Assembly (NCBI RefSeq): GCF_000425845.1
Contig: NZ_AUEF01000008.1
Span: 1-64,000, forward strand
Direction of reading: 5' to 3'
Source of the DNA: Jeotgalicoccus psychrophilus DSM 19085
GTDB taxonomy: Bacteria; Bacillota; Bacilli; Staphylococcales; Salinicoccaceae
DNA length: 64,000 bases
The notes below the pieces were generated by a model. It did not search any database and had not been told where the DNA came from. It saw only the letters and a list, made by a program, of their open reading frames with translations. This document shows, in pieces, positions 34,384 through 42,287 of this stretch. Within the stretch, counting starts at the first letter, position 1, and each line of letters begins with the position of its first letter. Both the position numbers and the translations under genes were made by a program.

Positions 34384-36159
34384 ATGCAGAGACTGTGGCT
34401 GAAAATCACAGGATCGTATTTAATATTATCGATAACATTTGTACTGGTGCTGTGGTTTTTTATCAGCTCAATCATTCAAAATACATATACAGATATGACA
34501 AAAGACCATCTGATTGAAAACGCCCAGCTGATTTCTGAAGTTATTACGCTCGGCGGACTTGATGAAGACCGTGAAACGCTCGATGAATGGACGAGTCATT
34601 TTAATGAAGAGATTACGCTCCGTTATACGATTATTGCGAGAGATGGGACTGTGATTGCCGATTCTGAAAGTGATATTGAATCGATGGATAATCATCTTAA
34701 CCGGCCGGAGATTGATGCGGTACTCGTGAAAAATCAAGAGCTCGGCGAGTCGGTCCGCCTGAGTGATACGCGGGATATGTCGATGATGTACGTGGCGATT
34801 CCCGTCGAAGCTGACGGCGAGCTTATCGGTGCAGTGAGAACTTCTGTGTCGACCCAGTCGATAGATAACGCCATCAGCGCTATCTGGACTACACTGAGTG
34901 CGATACTGTTCATCATTTTACTCGTTTCCGTTATATCGGCGGCGCTGTTAAGCTACAATATTACGAAGCCGATTAACAGAGTGATTAATGTCACAAAAAG
35001 GCTGCAGAATAAAGATTACAGTGCGCGAATTAATGCAGACTATTCCGGTGAAATCGGTAATTTAAATACATCCGTTAATGCGCTCGCTGCAAGTCTGCAG
35101 GCGCATGTTAATGAAATAGAAGAAAGCGAAAAGCAGTTAAACAGTATTCTGTCGAACCTCGTGAGCGGCGTTGTGCTGATTGACGATAAAGGTAAAGTCG
35201 ACCTTACGAATCATGCGACAGAACGCTTTTTATCGAAACACACTTCAAAAATTGACGGCAAGGAATACACATACGTATTCGGACCCCTCGGTATCGATCA
35301 TTTAATCGAAACTGTTATTGAAGACAATGTGAAGCGGCACGACGAGGCGCATATTTACTTCCCGGAAGAACGTATTCTTGACGTGCATATTGCGCCGTAC
35401 TACAGTCAGGGCTGGCAGCAGCGCGGGGCGATTATCGTGCTGCATGACATTACTGATATTAGGCGCTTAGAGAAAATGCGCAGTGAATTCGTTGCGAACG
35501 TGTCGCACGAGCTGAAGACACCGATTACTTCGGTGAAAGGCTTTGCTGAAACCTTGCTGAGCGGCGATGTACCAGATGAAACGACAGCCAAGCAGTTTAT
35601 GCAGATTATTTACGATGAAAGCGAGCGCTTAAACCGGTTAATTACGGATCTGCTCGAGCTGTCGAAAATTGAAAAGCAAGCAATGCCGCTGAATATTACC
35701 GAAGTCAACTTGAATGAAATTATTGGCAACTCCACGCAGACGATTTCTAAATTTGCACGCGATAAAAATATTACGCTGCATCTGCCGAGTGATGAAAACC
35801 CAATCTATGTTGAAGCAGATGAAGATCGGCTTGGGCAGATTGTGCTGAACCTGGTCGCAAACGCCGTCAACTATACTTCGGACAACGGCGATATTTATAT
35901 CGACGCTGAAGAACGCTCATCGAAAGTTGTGCTGACGGTGCGCGATACCGGAATGGGCATTCCGGAAGAAGCCCTCGACCGACTGTTTGAACGATTCTAC
36001 CGGGTCGACAAAGCACGGAGCCGCCACTCAGGCGGAACGGGACTGGGCCTCGCCATTGTTAAACACTTAGTCGAATCCCACGAGGGTAAGATATACGTAA
36101 AAAGTGTGGAAGGTGTTGGCTCCACGTTTACAGTCGAACTGCCGAAAACGCAGGGATAA
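34384..36159 (+). CDS. phoR: PhoR-type sensor histidine kinase
   Basis: This 591-residue membrane kinase has transmembrane helices at about 9-30 and 168-190 with an extracytoplasmic sensor domain of about 135 residues between, a HAMP domain (about 191-245), a PAS-like domain (about 252-355), then HisKA with His375 (VANVSHELKTP) and an ATP-binding domain with N and G boxes (LVANAVNYTSDNG, DTGMGIPEE, GGTGLGLAIVK). It starts directly after the phoP stop. The layout matches PhoR. No phosphate genes are adjacent in the window. Confidence 0.87.
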   Translation: MQRLWLKITGSYLILSITFVLVLWFFISSIIQNTYTDMTKDHLIENAQLISEVITLGGLDEDRETLDEWTSHFNEEITLRYTIIARDGTVIADSESDIESMDNHLNRPEIDAVLVKNQELGESVRLSDTRDMSMMYVAIPVEADGELIGAVRTSVSTQSIDNAISAIWTTLSAILFIILLVSVISAALLSYNITKPINRVINVTKRLQNKDYSARINADYSGEIGNLNTSVNALAASLQAHVNEIEESEKQLNSILSNLVSGVVLIDDKGKVDLTNHATERFLSKHTSKIDGKEYTYVFGPLGIDHLIETVIEDNVKRHDEAHIYFPEERILDVHIAPYYSQGWQQRGAIIVLHDITDIRRLEKMRSEFVANVSHELKTPITSVKGFAETLLSGDVPDETTAKQFMQIIYDESERLNRLITDLLELSKIEKQAMPLNITEVNLNEIIGNSTQTISKFARDKNITLHLPSDENPIYVEADEDRLGQIVLNLVANAVNYTSDNGDIYIDAEERSSKVVLTVRDTGMGIPEEALDRLFERFYRVDKARSRHSGGTGLGLAIVKHLVESHEGKIYVKSVEGVGSTFTVELPKTQG

Positions 36160-36173
36160 TATAGTTAGATTAG

Positions 36174-36203
36174 GCCGGGTGCAGAAAATGCGCCCGTTTT
36201 TTT
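36174..36203 (+). terminator. Terminator of phoPR
   Basis: CGGGTGCA pairs with TGCGCCCG around a short loop, then seven T. It lies about 15 bases after the phoR stop. Confidence 0.9.
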
Positions 36204-36284
36204 GTTGTTGCGGATGGGGGTCAGCTGTTCTCCTCTGCTCGTGAGACGATGTTGCAGGCAGAGGAGATCGCTGCTGTGCATTAT

Positions 36285-36475
36285 GGACTTCACAATGACG
36301 AGATAAACCTCCTACCCCGTCATTGTCAAAGTCACAGTGACGAGATAAACCTCCTACCCCGTCATTGTCCAAACTACAGTGACGAGATAAACCTCCTACC
36401 CCGTCATTGTCAAAGTCACAATGACGGGATAAACCCGCTACTCCGTCATTGTCAAAGCTACAGTGACCCGTCAGT
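36285..36475. repeat. Intergenic tandem array R3, 42 bp period
   Basis: Units start at 36296, 36338, 36380, 36422 and 36464, exactly 42 bases apart. Each folds as ACAATGACG, a 16-base loop, CGTCATTGT and a linker of about eight bases. It lies between convergent phoR and the ScdA-like gene. Because 42 is a multiple of three, long chance reading frames cross it on both strands. Confidence 0.9.
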
Positions 36476-36509
36476 CTGAAAATCAATATATTTCTCCCCT
36501 AAAAACAAC

Positions 36510-36536
36510 AAAAACCCGCTCACATGAGCGGGTTTT
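36510..36536 (-). terminator. Terminator of the ScdA-like gene
   Basis: AAAACCCGCTCA and TGAGCGGGTTTT form a perfect stem with a T run on the minus strand, 13 bases after the stop. Confidence 0.88.
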
Positions 36537-36548
36537 CCGATTTACATC

Positions 36549-37232
36549 CTACCTGAACGGGGTAAACAGCAGGTTGTTTTCCAGATGCAGGAGAGTCATT
36601 ATATTATCTTCGTTTTCTTCCAGTTTCTTCATTACAAAGACGTTTAATGGTTCGTTGCTGTCGACCGGCGTATAGCCGTTTGTCAGCGAGCGAATCTGCT
36701 TGAACCAGTGGACGATGTTTTTGTGTTCATCCAGCAGTCTTGTAATGTGCGGTTTCAATGCTTCATATGCCGCGTCGCTGTTTTCTTCGTAGTACGTCAG
36801 CAGAAGCGGATACACGTCTGACTGTTCCGTTTCAATATGAACCGTCATTTCCCGGTAAATATTATAGAAGAGTTCGGCTACTTTATCGTATTCAACTTCT
36901 TCTTTTTTATATTTCTTACTAAGTTTTTCAACGTAATCATTTAATACCGGCAGTTCATCCAGCAGATCTTCGTAATATTTACGTTCGATATATTTAATAA
37001 TACTCGTCTGATCCATATAAGAAATATCGATGCCTTCGATACGTTCCTTCGACTGCTCATTCAGTTCATAAATAATGTTTTCAAGATTAAAGCTGCCTTC
37101 TTCATGCGATTCTTTTAAAGTCTTTTCACCGTGATTCACAAAATCAATATCGATTTCGCGGAATACGCCTGCCGAAGATGGCACTTTAAATAAAATATCT
37201 TTTAATTTCATCGTTTCATTTATATTTGACAT
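36549..37232 (-). CDS. ScdA/RIC-like hemerythrin-domain protein with missing metal ligands
   Basis: This 227-residue protein has the ScdA/YtfE architecture: a small N-terminal DUF542 domain and a C-terminal hemerythrin-like helix bundle. ScdA repairs iron-sulfur clusters damaged by NO or peroxide. However, the DUF542 cysteine pair (DFCCGG in S. aureus ScdA) is replaced here by DFVNHG. The first bundle histidine (YHE in ScdA) is YYE, and THEHVHLEN is reduced to MTLLHLEN. Ligands in VHIETEQSD and DEHKN remain. It may bind metal differently or have changed role. The start ATG 37232 has GAGGAGGA upstream. Confidence 0.75.
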   Translation of the reverse strand: MSNINETMKLKDILFKVPSSAGVFREIDIDFVNHGEKTLKESHEEGSFNLENIIYELNEQSKERIEGIDISYMDQTSIIKYIERKYYEDLLDELPVLNDYVEKLSKKYKKEEVEYDKVAELFYNIYREMTVHIETEQSDVYPLLLTYYEENSDAAYEALKPHITRLLDEHKNIVHWFKQIRSLTNGYTPVDSNEPLNVFVMKKLEENEDNIMTLLHLENNLLFTPFR

Positions 37233-37367
37233 GTTGAATCCTCCTCGTCTATTCTTTATATTCATACCATTATTTGAAAATTTTTAAACCTTGATACCGT
37301 TTAATTCTTTATTGCCCAGGGTATTGTATAATTAATCTAAACAGCATTTATATGGAGGTCAGTCCCA

Positions 37368-38357
37368 GTGAACAAAAATTTAAAAATGTTAGCCACAATT
37401 ATACCATTGATTGCAGTTCCCTTATTTAATGAACGTAAAAAGATAACGAAGCATCCCGATGTGCAAAAGCTCGGCGCAGTTTCAAATTCAGTATATACAC
37501 GCGTGAAAGACAGCAGTAAAGATGCTGCATCAAGTGCGTATCAATCGACGAAGAATACTGCGCAGACTATCGGTACGAAAGTAAGCAATACGCTCGAGGA
37601 ACGCAGTTATAACAAAGAAGTTAAAAGTTATCAGAAGAGCCTCGATCAGGAAGAGTCTCTGGAAAAACATTTTGAAAAAGATAAAGAAGCACATAAAGAA
37701 AAACGCATATCTGATAATGACGATAAAAGCCGTTCTTCTTTCGTGCCGAAAATCTTTAAATCCCACCAGGAAAAATCTGCTGAGGATATCGAAGATGGCA
37801 TGACAGTTTCCGATGAACTGATGTCTTCTGATGAACCGACACCGGACATTAACACTGATAAATTAACAGAACCTGATAACCAGGAACCCGATTACGGTGA
37901 AATGTACATGTTTGATGATATTGAAGAAGAAACGGAAGAAGCAGAAAACACCTTCCAGGATGACAAAGTTCAGAACGAACTGGTACCATATACAGGTAAC
38001 GCAATTCAAACTATTGAAAGCAGTGAGAAAATGACAAACATCCAGGAAATTAATGAAGAAAAAGTGCTCAATGATACTGAATTCACAAGAAATTCAAATG
38101 ATCTGCAGGACGAGTCTTTACCGCTTCGCCAGCAGCATAAAAACATTTTAGATCCGCGCAGTGCAGCACGCGATAAGCATGTTGCAGAAAAGAAAAAAGA
38201 AAAAGAAGAGCTAAGAAACAGCAACAGCTTATTCAACAAACACCGCCGTATGAACTTTGAACATGCAAACAAGCGTAAACGTGTTGTAACAGACGGCAGT
38301 GCATACGTTAAAGACCAGTCGATTAAAAACTACGAAGAGTTAATGTTTAATAAATAA
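37368..38357 (+). CDS. Hypothetical protein with N-terminal hydrophobic segment and acidic middle
   Basis: This 329-residue protein has a short hydrophobic segment (about 6-20) that may anchor it, then an S/A/T-rich amphipathic stretch (about 40-75, VKDSSKDAASSAYQSTKNT) like those of YtxH-type stress proteins. A long, mostly disordered acidic region (about 95-240) and a basic C-terminal part (about 265-310, KKKEKEELRNS and KHRRMNFEHANKRKR) follow. I recognise no named family. The ribosome site (ATGGAGGT) and composition support a real gene. It lies 26 bases before the LOG-family gene. Confidence 0.7.
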   Translation: MNKNLKMLATIIPLIAVPLFNERKKITKHPDVQKLGAVSNSVYTRVKDSSKDAASSAYQSTKNTAQTIGTKVSNTLEERSYNKEVKSYQKSLDQEESLEKHFEKDKEAHKEKRISDNDDKSRSSFVPKIFKSHQEKSAEDIEDGMTVSDELMSSDEPTPDINTDKLTEPDNQEPDYGEMYMFDDIEEETEEAENTFQDDKVQNELVPYTGNAIQTIESSEKMTNIQEINEEKVLNDTEFTRNSNDLQDESLPLRQQHKNILDPRSAARDKHVAEKKKEKEELRNSNSLFNKHRRMNFEHANKRKRVVTDGSAYVKDQSIKNYEELMFNK

Positions 38358-38382
38358 GTTTAACAGCATAGGAGCTAACTGT

Positions 38383-38964
38383 ATGAGCGTTAAAAAAATC
38401 ACCGTATTCTGCGGTGCCAAAACCGGCAAAAATGAAAACTATGAAAAGGCAGCTTACAAGCTTGGAGCTGATGCTGCGAAGAAAAACTTAACCATCGTTT
38501 ACGGCGGCGGCGCGACCGGCCTGATGGGCGCAGTCGCAAATGGCGCTTTAGCTGAAAACGGCCAAGTTACCGGCGTTATTCCCCAGTTCCTTGTCGACCG
38601 TGAAGTCGCTCATCCCGGTGTAAAAGATATGCGTATCGTACAGTCTATGCACCAGCGTAAGCTCGAGCTTGAGTCCGAAGGTGATGCGATTATTATGATG
38701 CCGGGCGGTGCAGGCACGCTTGAAGAGTTCTTTGAAGTCTTCACCTGGGGTCAGCTCGGTCTGCATGAAAAACCAATCGGCATATTAAATGTCGACGGGT
38801 ATTTCGATACTTTAAAGATGGTCATCGATAAATCCATTGAAGAAGGCTTTTTAGAAGAACGCTATTTGGATATGCTGTTTATCAGCGATAATCTAAATGA
38901 TATTCTTGAAGGCTTTGAATCATACGTTCCTGTAAAAGTTAGAACTTACGAAGATTTAAAATAA
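38383..38964 (+). CDS. LOG-family (lysine decarboxylase-like) nucleotide phosphoribohydrolase
   Basis: This 193-residue protein has a Rossmann-like fold with the LOG signature PGGAGTLEE (107-115) and the VYGGGATGLMGAVANGAL stretch (39-56). LOG proteins cleave ribose-5-phosphate from N-modified AMP and also AMP itself; the cytokinin role of plant homologues is not expected here. The family was often wrongly called lysine decarboxylase. It probably shares a transcript with the gene at 37368 and ends at the terminator 38976. Confidence 0.9.
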   Translation: MSVKKITVFCGAKTGKNENYEKAAYKLGADAAKKNLTIVYGGGATGLMGAVANGALAENGQVTGVIPQFLVDREVAHPGVKDMRIVQSMHQRKLELESEGDAIIMMPGGAGTLEEFFEVFTWGQLGLHEKPIGILNVDGYFDTLKMVIDKSIEEGFLEERYLDMLFISDNLNDILEGFESYVPVKVRTYEDLK

Positions 38965-38975
38965 GATGGCAAAAT

Positions 38976-39023
38976 AAAAAGAGCACGGATTCAAAGTTAC
39001 AATTTGAATCTGCGCTCTTTTTT
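38976..39023. terminator. Bidirectional terminator between convergent LOG and GNAT genes
   Basis: AAAAGAGC..GGATTCAAA pairs imperfectly with TTTGAATC..GCTCTTTT, with T runs on both strands. It overlaps the last codons of the GNAT gene. Confidence 0.8.
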
Positions 39024-39560
39024 TGTAGATTTTTTAAACAGTACATGCTGTTTTAAAGAATGCCCGTCCATAATATCAGGATGGTCAAAAGTTTTCACCG
39101 GCTCCATACCGATTTTCTCCATAATATTTATCGATGGAATATTCCGTACCGCCGTATAAGCGTATACTTCTTTAATGTCAGTCTGGCGTTCTACGAACTT
39201 CAATACCCCGCGGGCGGCTTCCGTCGCAAATCCCTGGTTCCAGTGTTTCTTCTGAAGCCGCCATCCTATTTCAATACAGGGCAGAAACTCAAAATCCAGA
39301 CTGTCATCTGCTTCAAGCACGTGAATGCCTGTAAAACCGATAAATTCATTCGTATCTTTCCGTTCCACAGCAAACAGGCCAAAGCCTCTGTCGACGATGC
39401 ACTTTTGAGCAACCCGTGCATACTCAACAGATTCTTCCGGTGAAGCAAGTGATGGGAAATAGCGTCTGACATCCGGATCCTGATTCATTCTTATAAATGT
39501 TTTTAAGTCACTTTCCTGCCAGTCGCGTAAAATCAGACGTTTTGTCTTAATATATTTCAT
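38997..39560 (-). CDS. GNAT-family N-acetyltransferase (RimJ/RimL-like)
   Basis: This 187-residue GNAT protein starts MKYIKTKRLILRDWQESDL, the usual opening of the RimJ/RimL branch. It has a EIGWRLQKKHWNQGFATEAA acetyl-CoA-binding motif (about 97-116) and the VRNIPSINIMEKIGM stretch. Such enzymes acetylate ribosomal protein N-termini, other amines or antibiotics; the substrate is unknown. The next gene upstream (39580) ends 19 bases before its start. Confidence 0.85.
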   Translation of the reverse strand: MKYIKTKRLILRDWQESDLKTFIRMNQDPDVRRYFPSLASPEESVEYARVAQKCIVDRGFGLFAVERKDTNEFIGFTGIHVLEADDSLDFEFLPCIEIGWRLQKKHWNQGFATEAARGVLKFVERQTDIKEVYAYTAVRNIPSINIMEKIGMEPVKTFDHPDIMDGHSLKQHVLFKKSTKKERRFKL

Positions 39561-39579
39561 TTTAATTCAGACCTATCTA

Positions 39580-39918
39580 TTAAAGTTCTGATTCATTTTT
39601 AATTGGCACATCGCGGCGGATATAACTGATTAAACGTACAGTAAACTCATTGTTCTCGAAGTCGTAGTCTTCAAGATTTTTCTTTTTGTTATCAGTCGTT
39701 ACGACCGCATCGATTAAATCGACTGTATGCTTCATCTTAAAAGTAATGGTAAAAGTCTCAAAACCTTGTTCCGGTGCCGGTTTTTTTACGACAACACGAT
39801 TGATTGAACCGCGGACATCTTCAAATTCACCGCCGGCAGCTGACTCGAGTTCTCTAGCCAGTTCCATAAGCGTCATCTTTTTACCTTCGATTAAATAAAA
39901 TTTCTCTTCATGCATCAT
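39580..39918 (-). CDS. Hypothetical protein, 112 residues
   Basis: The start is ATG 39918 behind AAAGGAG; the open frame extends further only over the neighbouring lipoprotein gene. The protein (starting MMHEEKFYLIEGKKMTLMEL) is mixed alpha/beta, with a charged helix at 16-30 and alternating strands (RVVVKKPAP, FETFTITFKMKHTVDLI). No membrane segment or signal peptide. I recognise no family. It follows the small lipoprotein gene by ten bases and may be its operon partner. Confidence 0.65.
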   Translation of the reverse strand: MMHEEKFYLIEGKKMTLMELARELESAAGGEFEDVRGSINRVVVKKPAPEQGFETFTITFKMKHTVDLIDAVVTTDNKKKNLEDYDFENNEFTVRLISYIRRDVPIKNESEL

Positions 39919-39928
39919 TAAAACTCCT

Positions 39929-40198
39929 TTACTCTTCGTTTTCTGGCTCTTCTTGTTCTTCTGTTTCTTCTTCAGGCTGCTGGTTTTCTTCGAATTCTTT
40001 TTCAAGTGCTTCCAGCTCTGATTCTTTTGCATCAACATTTTGCTGGAGTGCTTCATTGTCACCCTGCAGTGTATTAATCTGATCTTCCAGCTCTGTAATT
40101 TCCGTATTGATATTCTCTAAATCTTTTTCTGCCTGAGTTGCCTCACCGCTGCACGCCGCAAGTCCCAGTACGAGTATTAACATCATCAGTTTTTTCAT
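39929..40198 (-). CDS. Small coiled-coil lipoprotein
   Basis: This 89-residue protein has a lipoprotein signal (MKKLMMLILVLGLAAC, Cys16). A heptad-patterned helix follows (about 25-65, ITELEDQINTLQGDNEAL), ending in a very acidic tail rich in glutamate. It is probably membrane-attached on the outer face and oligomeric. Function unknown. The start at ATG 40198 is preferred to one three codons earlier because MKKL is the usual signal start. Confidence 0.75.
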   Translation of the reverse strand: MKKLMMLILVLGLAACSGEATQAEKDLENINTEITELEDQINTLQGDNEALQQNVDAKESELEALEKEFEENQQPEEETEEQEEPENEE

Positions 40199-40266
40199 TA
40201 TATTCACCTATAGTTTATCTTACCCAATATTATACCATTCATATGTATTTTTTTAAATTTATAGAA

Positions 40267-40294
40267 AAGAACCCGGCAAAAATATGCCGGGTTC
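40267..40294 (-). terminator. Terminator of substrate-binding protein gene 1
   Basis: GAACCCGGCA pairs with TGCCGGGTTC around a short A-rich loop, 13 bases after the stop of the gene at 40307. Confidence 0.85.
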
Positions 40295-40306
40295 CTTAAG
40301 CTTTTA

Positions 40307-41989
40307 CTATTCTTCAATTGTTACCTGATCAAGGTGATAAATACCTTGTGCATCAACCCAGAAGCCTTGAACGTTAGAGTTCATACCTGTTAAGTAGTTC
40401 TGATGGTGAATGTATGCCATTGGCGCTGCTTCAACCAGCTGTTCCTGAAGTTCAGAGTAGATTTGCAGACGTGCTTCTTCATCTGTTTCACGACGTCCCG
40501 CTTCAAGTAATTCATCCACTTTATCGTCTGATAAGAATGAACGGTTACCTGGGTCACCATGCATTGATGAGTGGAATAACGGATAAGTTCCATAGTCCGC
40601 GTCACCTGTTACAGTAGACCATCCAAGAACGAACATGTCGTGGTTACCAGCTGCTGTTTCTTCTAAGTACGCGCCCCACTCCATTTGCTGAACTTCAAGG
40701 TTAATACCAATTTCCTGAAGTGATTCCTGTAAGTAGATTGCAGTGTTAACACGTTCTGGTGAATCATTAGTCAGAATTGACACATCGAATCCATCTTCGT
40801 GTCCTGCTTCAGCCATTAATTCTTTTGCACGTTCGATATCGTAAGAGATACCTTCAACGTTTTCATCGTAACCGAATACGCCTGGAGCAAGCGGTCCGTT
40901 AGCAGGAATACCTACGCCGTCGTATACACCGTTAATGATTTCTTCACGGTCGATTGCATAAGAAATTGCCTGACGTACTAAAGGATCGTTTAATGGTTCT
41001 TTTTCAGTGTTATAACCGATGTAAGAAAGTGACATTGACTCTGTTTCGTCAAGTGTAGTGTCTGCTCCGTTTGCAATACGCTCAGCATTGCTTGATTCAA
41101 CTGCGCCGGCAACGTGTGAAGTACCCGCTTCGATTTCAGCAATACGTGAAGCAGTTTCAGGAACTACTTTGAACGTTACTGTATCAAGCGTTGCAGCTTC
41201 ACCGAAGTAATCATCGTTGCGCTCAAGCACAACCTGTTCACCTGGTGTACGTTCTTGTAATTTGAATATGCCTGTTCCCACTGGATTTTCTGTAACATAC
41301 TGACCAAGGTCAGATGAAATTGCATCCTGAACTTCTTCAGCTTCGCCGCTGTCGCGTAGTTCGTAATACTCTTCTGCTGTCATCTCTTCACCTGCAGCAT
41401 CAAGCGCCTGCTGGTAGTCTTGATCGATAACATCTTTACTGATCATGCCGCCGCCATCATGCGCAAGGTGTGCAAGTAATGGTGCGAATGGATATTCTGT
41501 CGTAATTTCAACTGTGAACTCATCTACAGCTTCAACATCAGTAATCATTTCGTATAAGAACATACGAGGTGATGCCATAGCCGGGTCAAGTACACGGTCA
41601 AGGTTTGCAACAACAGCTTCCGCATTGAAAGGTGTGCCGTCATGGAATGTAACATCATCACGGAGAGTAAAGCTCCATGTTGTGTCATCTACTGGTTCCC
41701 ACTCTGTCGCAAGACCGGGTTCCACTTCCATATCTTCATTCAGGACAGTCAGTCCATTGTATAAGTTGTAACGTACGTTTGATGATGGTACGTCGTTGTT
41801 ACCGTGCGGGTCCATTGATACGATGTCACTCATTGCAGAGATGACAAGGTCCTGGCTCCCAGCCGGTGTACCTTCTGCTGCGCCGTCTTCGCTTTCAGGC
41901 TCAACGTCGCTGTCGCTTGTACAAGCTGCCAGTACTAATGTGAACATCAGCACTAAACTTAAAGTAAGCAGTTGTTTAAGGCTCTTCAT
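40307..41989 (-). CDS. Peptide-type ABC transporter substrate-binding lipoprotein 1
   Basis: This 560-residue family-5 solute-binding protein has a lipoprotein signal with Cys23 (LVLAACTSDSD). It has the family stretches WEPVDDTTWSFTLRDDVTFHDGTPFNAEA and LVRQAISYAIDREEIINGVYDG. Such proteins deliver peptides, glutathione-like compounds or metal chelates to Opp/Dpp-type importers. It is a single-gene unit with its own terminator and an upstream cre-like site. No permease is adjacent; the only complete importer in the window is at 56525-60482. It is one of five paralogs between 40 and 56 kb. Start ATG 41989 has GAGGGGG upstream. Confidence 0.88.
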   Translation of the reverse strand: MKSLKQLLTLSLVLMFTLVLAACTSDSDVEPESEDGAAEGTPAGSQDLVISAMSDIVSMDPHGNNDVPSSNVRYNLYNGLTVLNEDMEVEPGLATEWEPVDDTTWSFTLRDDVTFHDGTPFNAEAVVANLDRVLDPAMASPRMFLYEMITDVEAVDEFTVEITTEYPFAPLLAHLAHDGGGMISKDVIDQDYQQALDAAGEEMTAEEYYELRDSGEAEEVQDAISSDLGQYVTENPVGTGIFKLQERTPGEQVVLERNDDYFGEAATLDTVTFKVVPETASRIAEIEAGTSHVAGAVESSNAERIANGADTTLDETESMSLSYIGYNTEKEPLNDPLVRQAISYAIDREEIINGVYDGVGIPANGPLAPGVFGYDENVEGISYDIERAKELMAEAGHEDGFDVSILTNDSPERVNTAIYLQESLQEIGINLEVQQMEWGAYLEETAAGNHDMFVLGWSTVTGDADYGTYPLFHSSMHGDPGNRSFLSDDKVDELLEAGRRETDEEARLQIYSELQEQLVEAAPMAYIHHQNYLTGMNSNVQGFWVDAQGIYHLDQVTIEE

Positions 41990-42179
41990 TATGTATTTCC
42001 CCCTCAAATAATTTTAAATTTTAGAACTATTTAGAATCCTAAAATTTCACTCTTATAATATTACCGTAAAACAATTTTTCTTACAAGGTTGAATTTTGAA
42101 AATATTAACAATATAATAATTTGCTGTTAAATTATCAATCCTCAGCCTTTTCTCACTATATCATGGACTTTATTCAAAA

Positions 42180-42194
42180 TAAAGCGCTTTCAAT
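42180..42194 (-). promoter_or_regulatory. cre-like catabolite control site upstream of SBP gene 1
   Basis: TTGAAAGCGCTTTAT on the minus strand matches the CcpA consensus WTGNAANCGNWNNCW except for one position (A for C). It lies about 190 bases before the start at 41989. Confidence 0.45.
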
Positions 42195-42237
42195 AAATTT
42201 TTATAAGTTCATGCATAACTGAAAAAATATAAAATAT

Positions 42238-42270
42238 GCAGTCATGACATTTCAAAAAGTCATGACTGCA
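42238..42270 (-). terminator. Terminator of substrate-binding protein gene 2
   Basis: TGCAGTCATGAC pairs perfectly with GTCATGACTGCA around a nine-base loop, 17 bases after the stop at 42288. Confidence 0.85.
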
Positions 42271-42287
42271 TAGTGAAATTTTTATAT

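Noticed and set aside
36249-36479. 76-residue plus-strand open frame with repeated DEINLLPRHC
   Set aside because: Same array R3 read on the other strand; no ribosome site or similarity.
36067-36486. 139-residue minus-strand open frame with a repeated 14-residue peptide (GLSRHC..DNDGVG)
   Set aside because: It is produced by the 42 bp array R3, whose period is a multiple of three, and overlaps the phoR end. Sister arrays with 41 bp period cannot code, so it is most likely chance.
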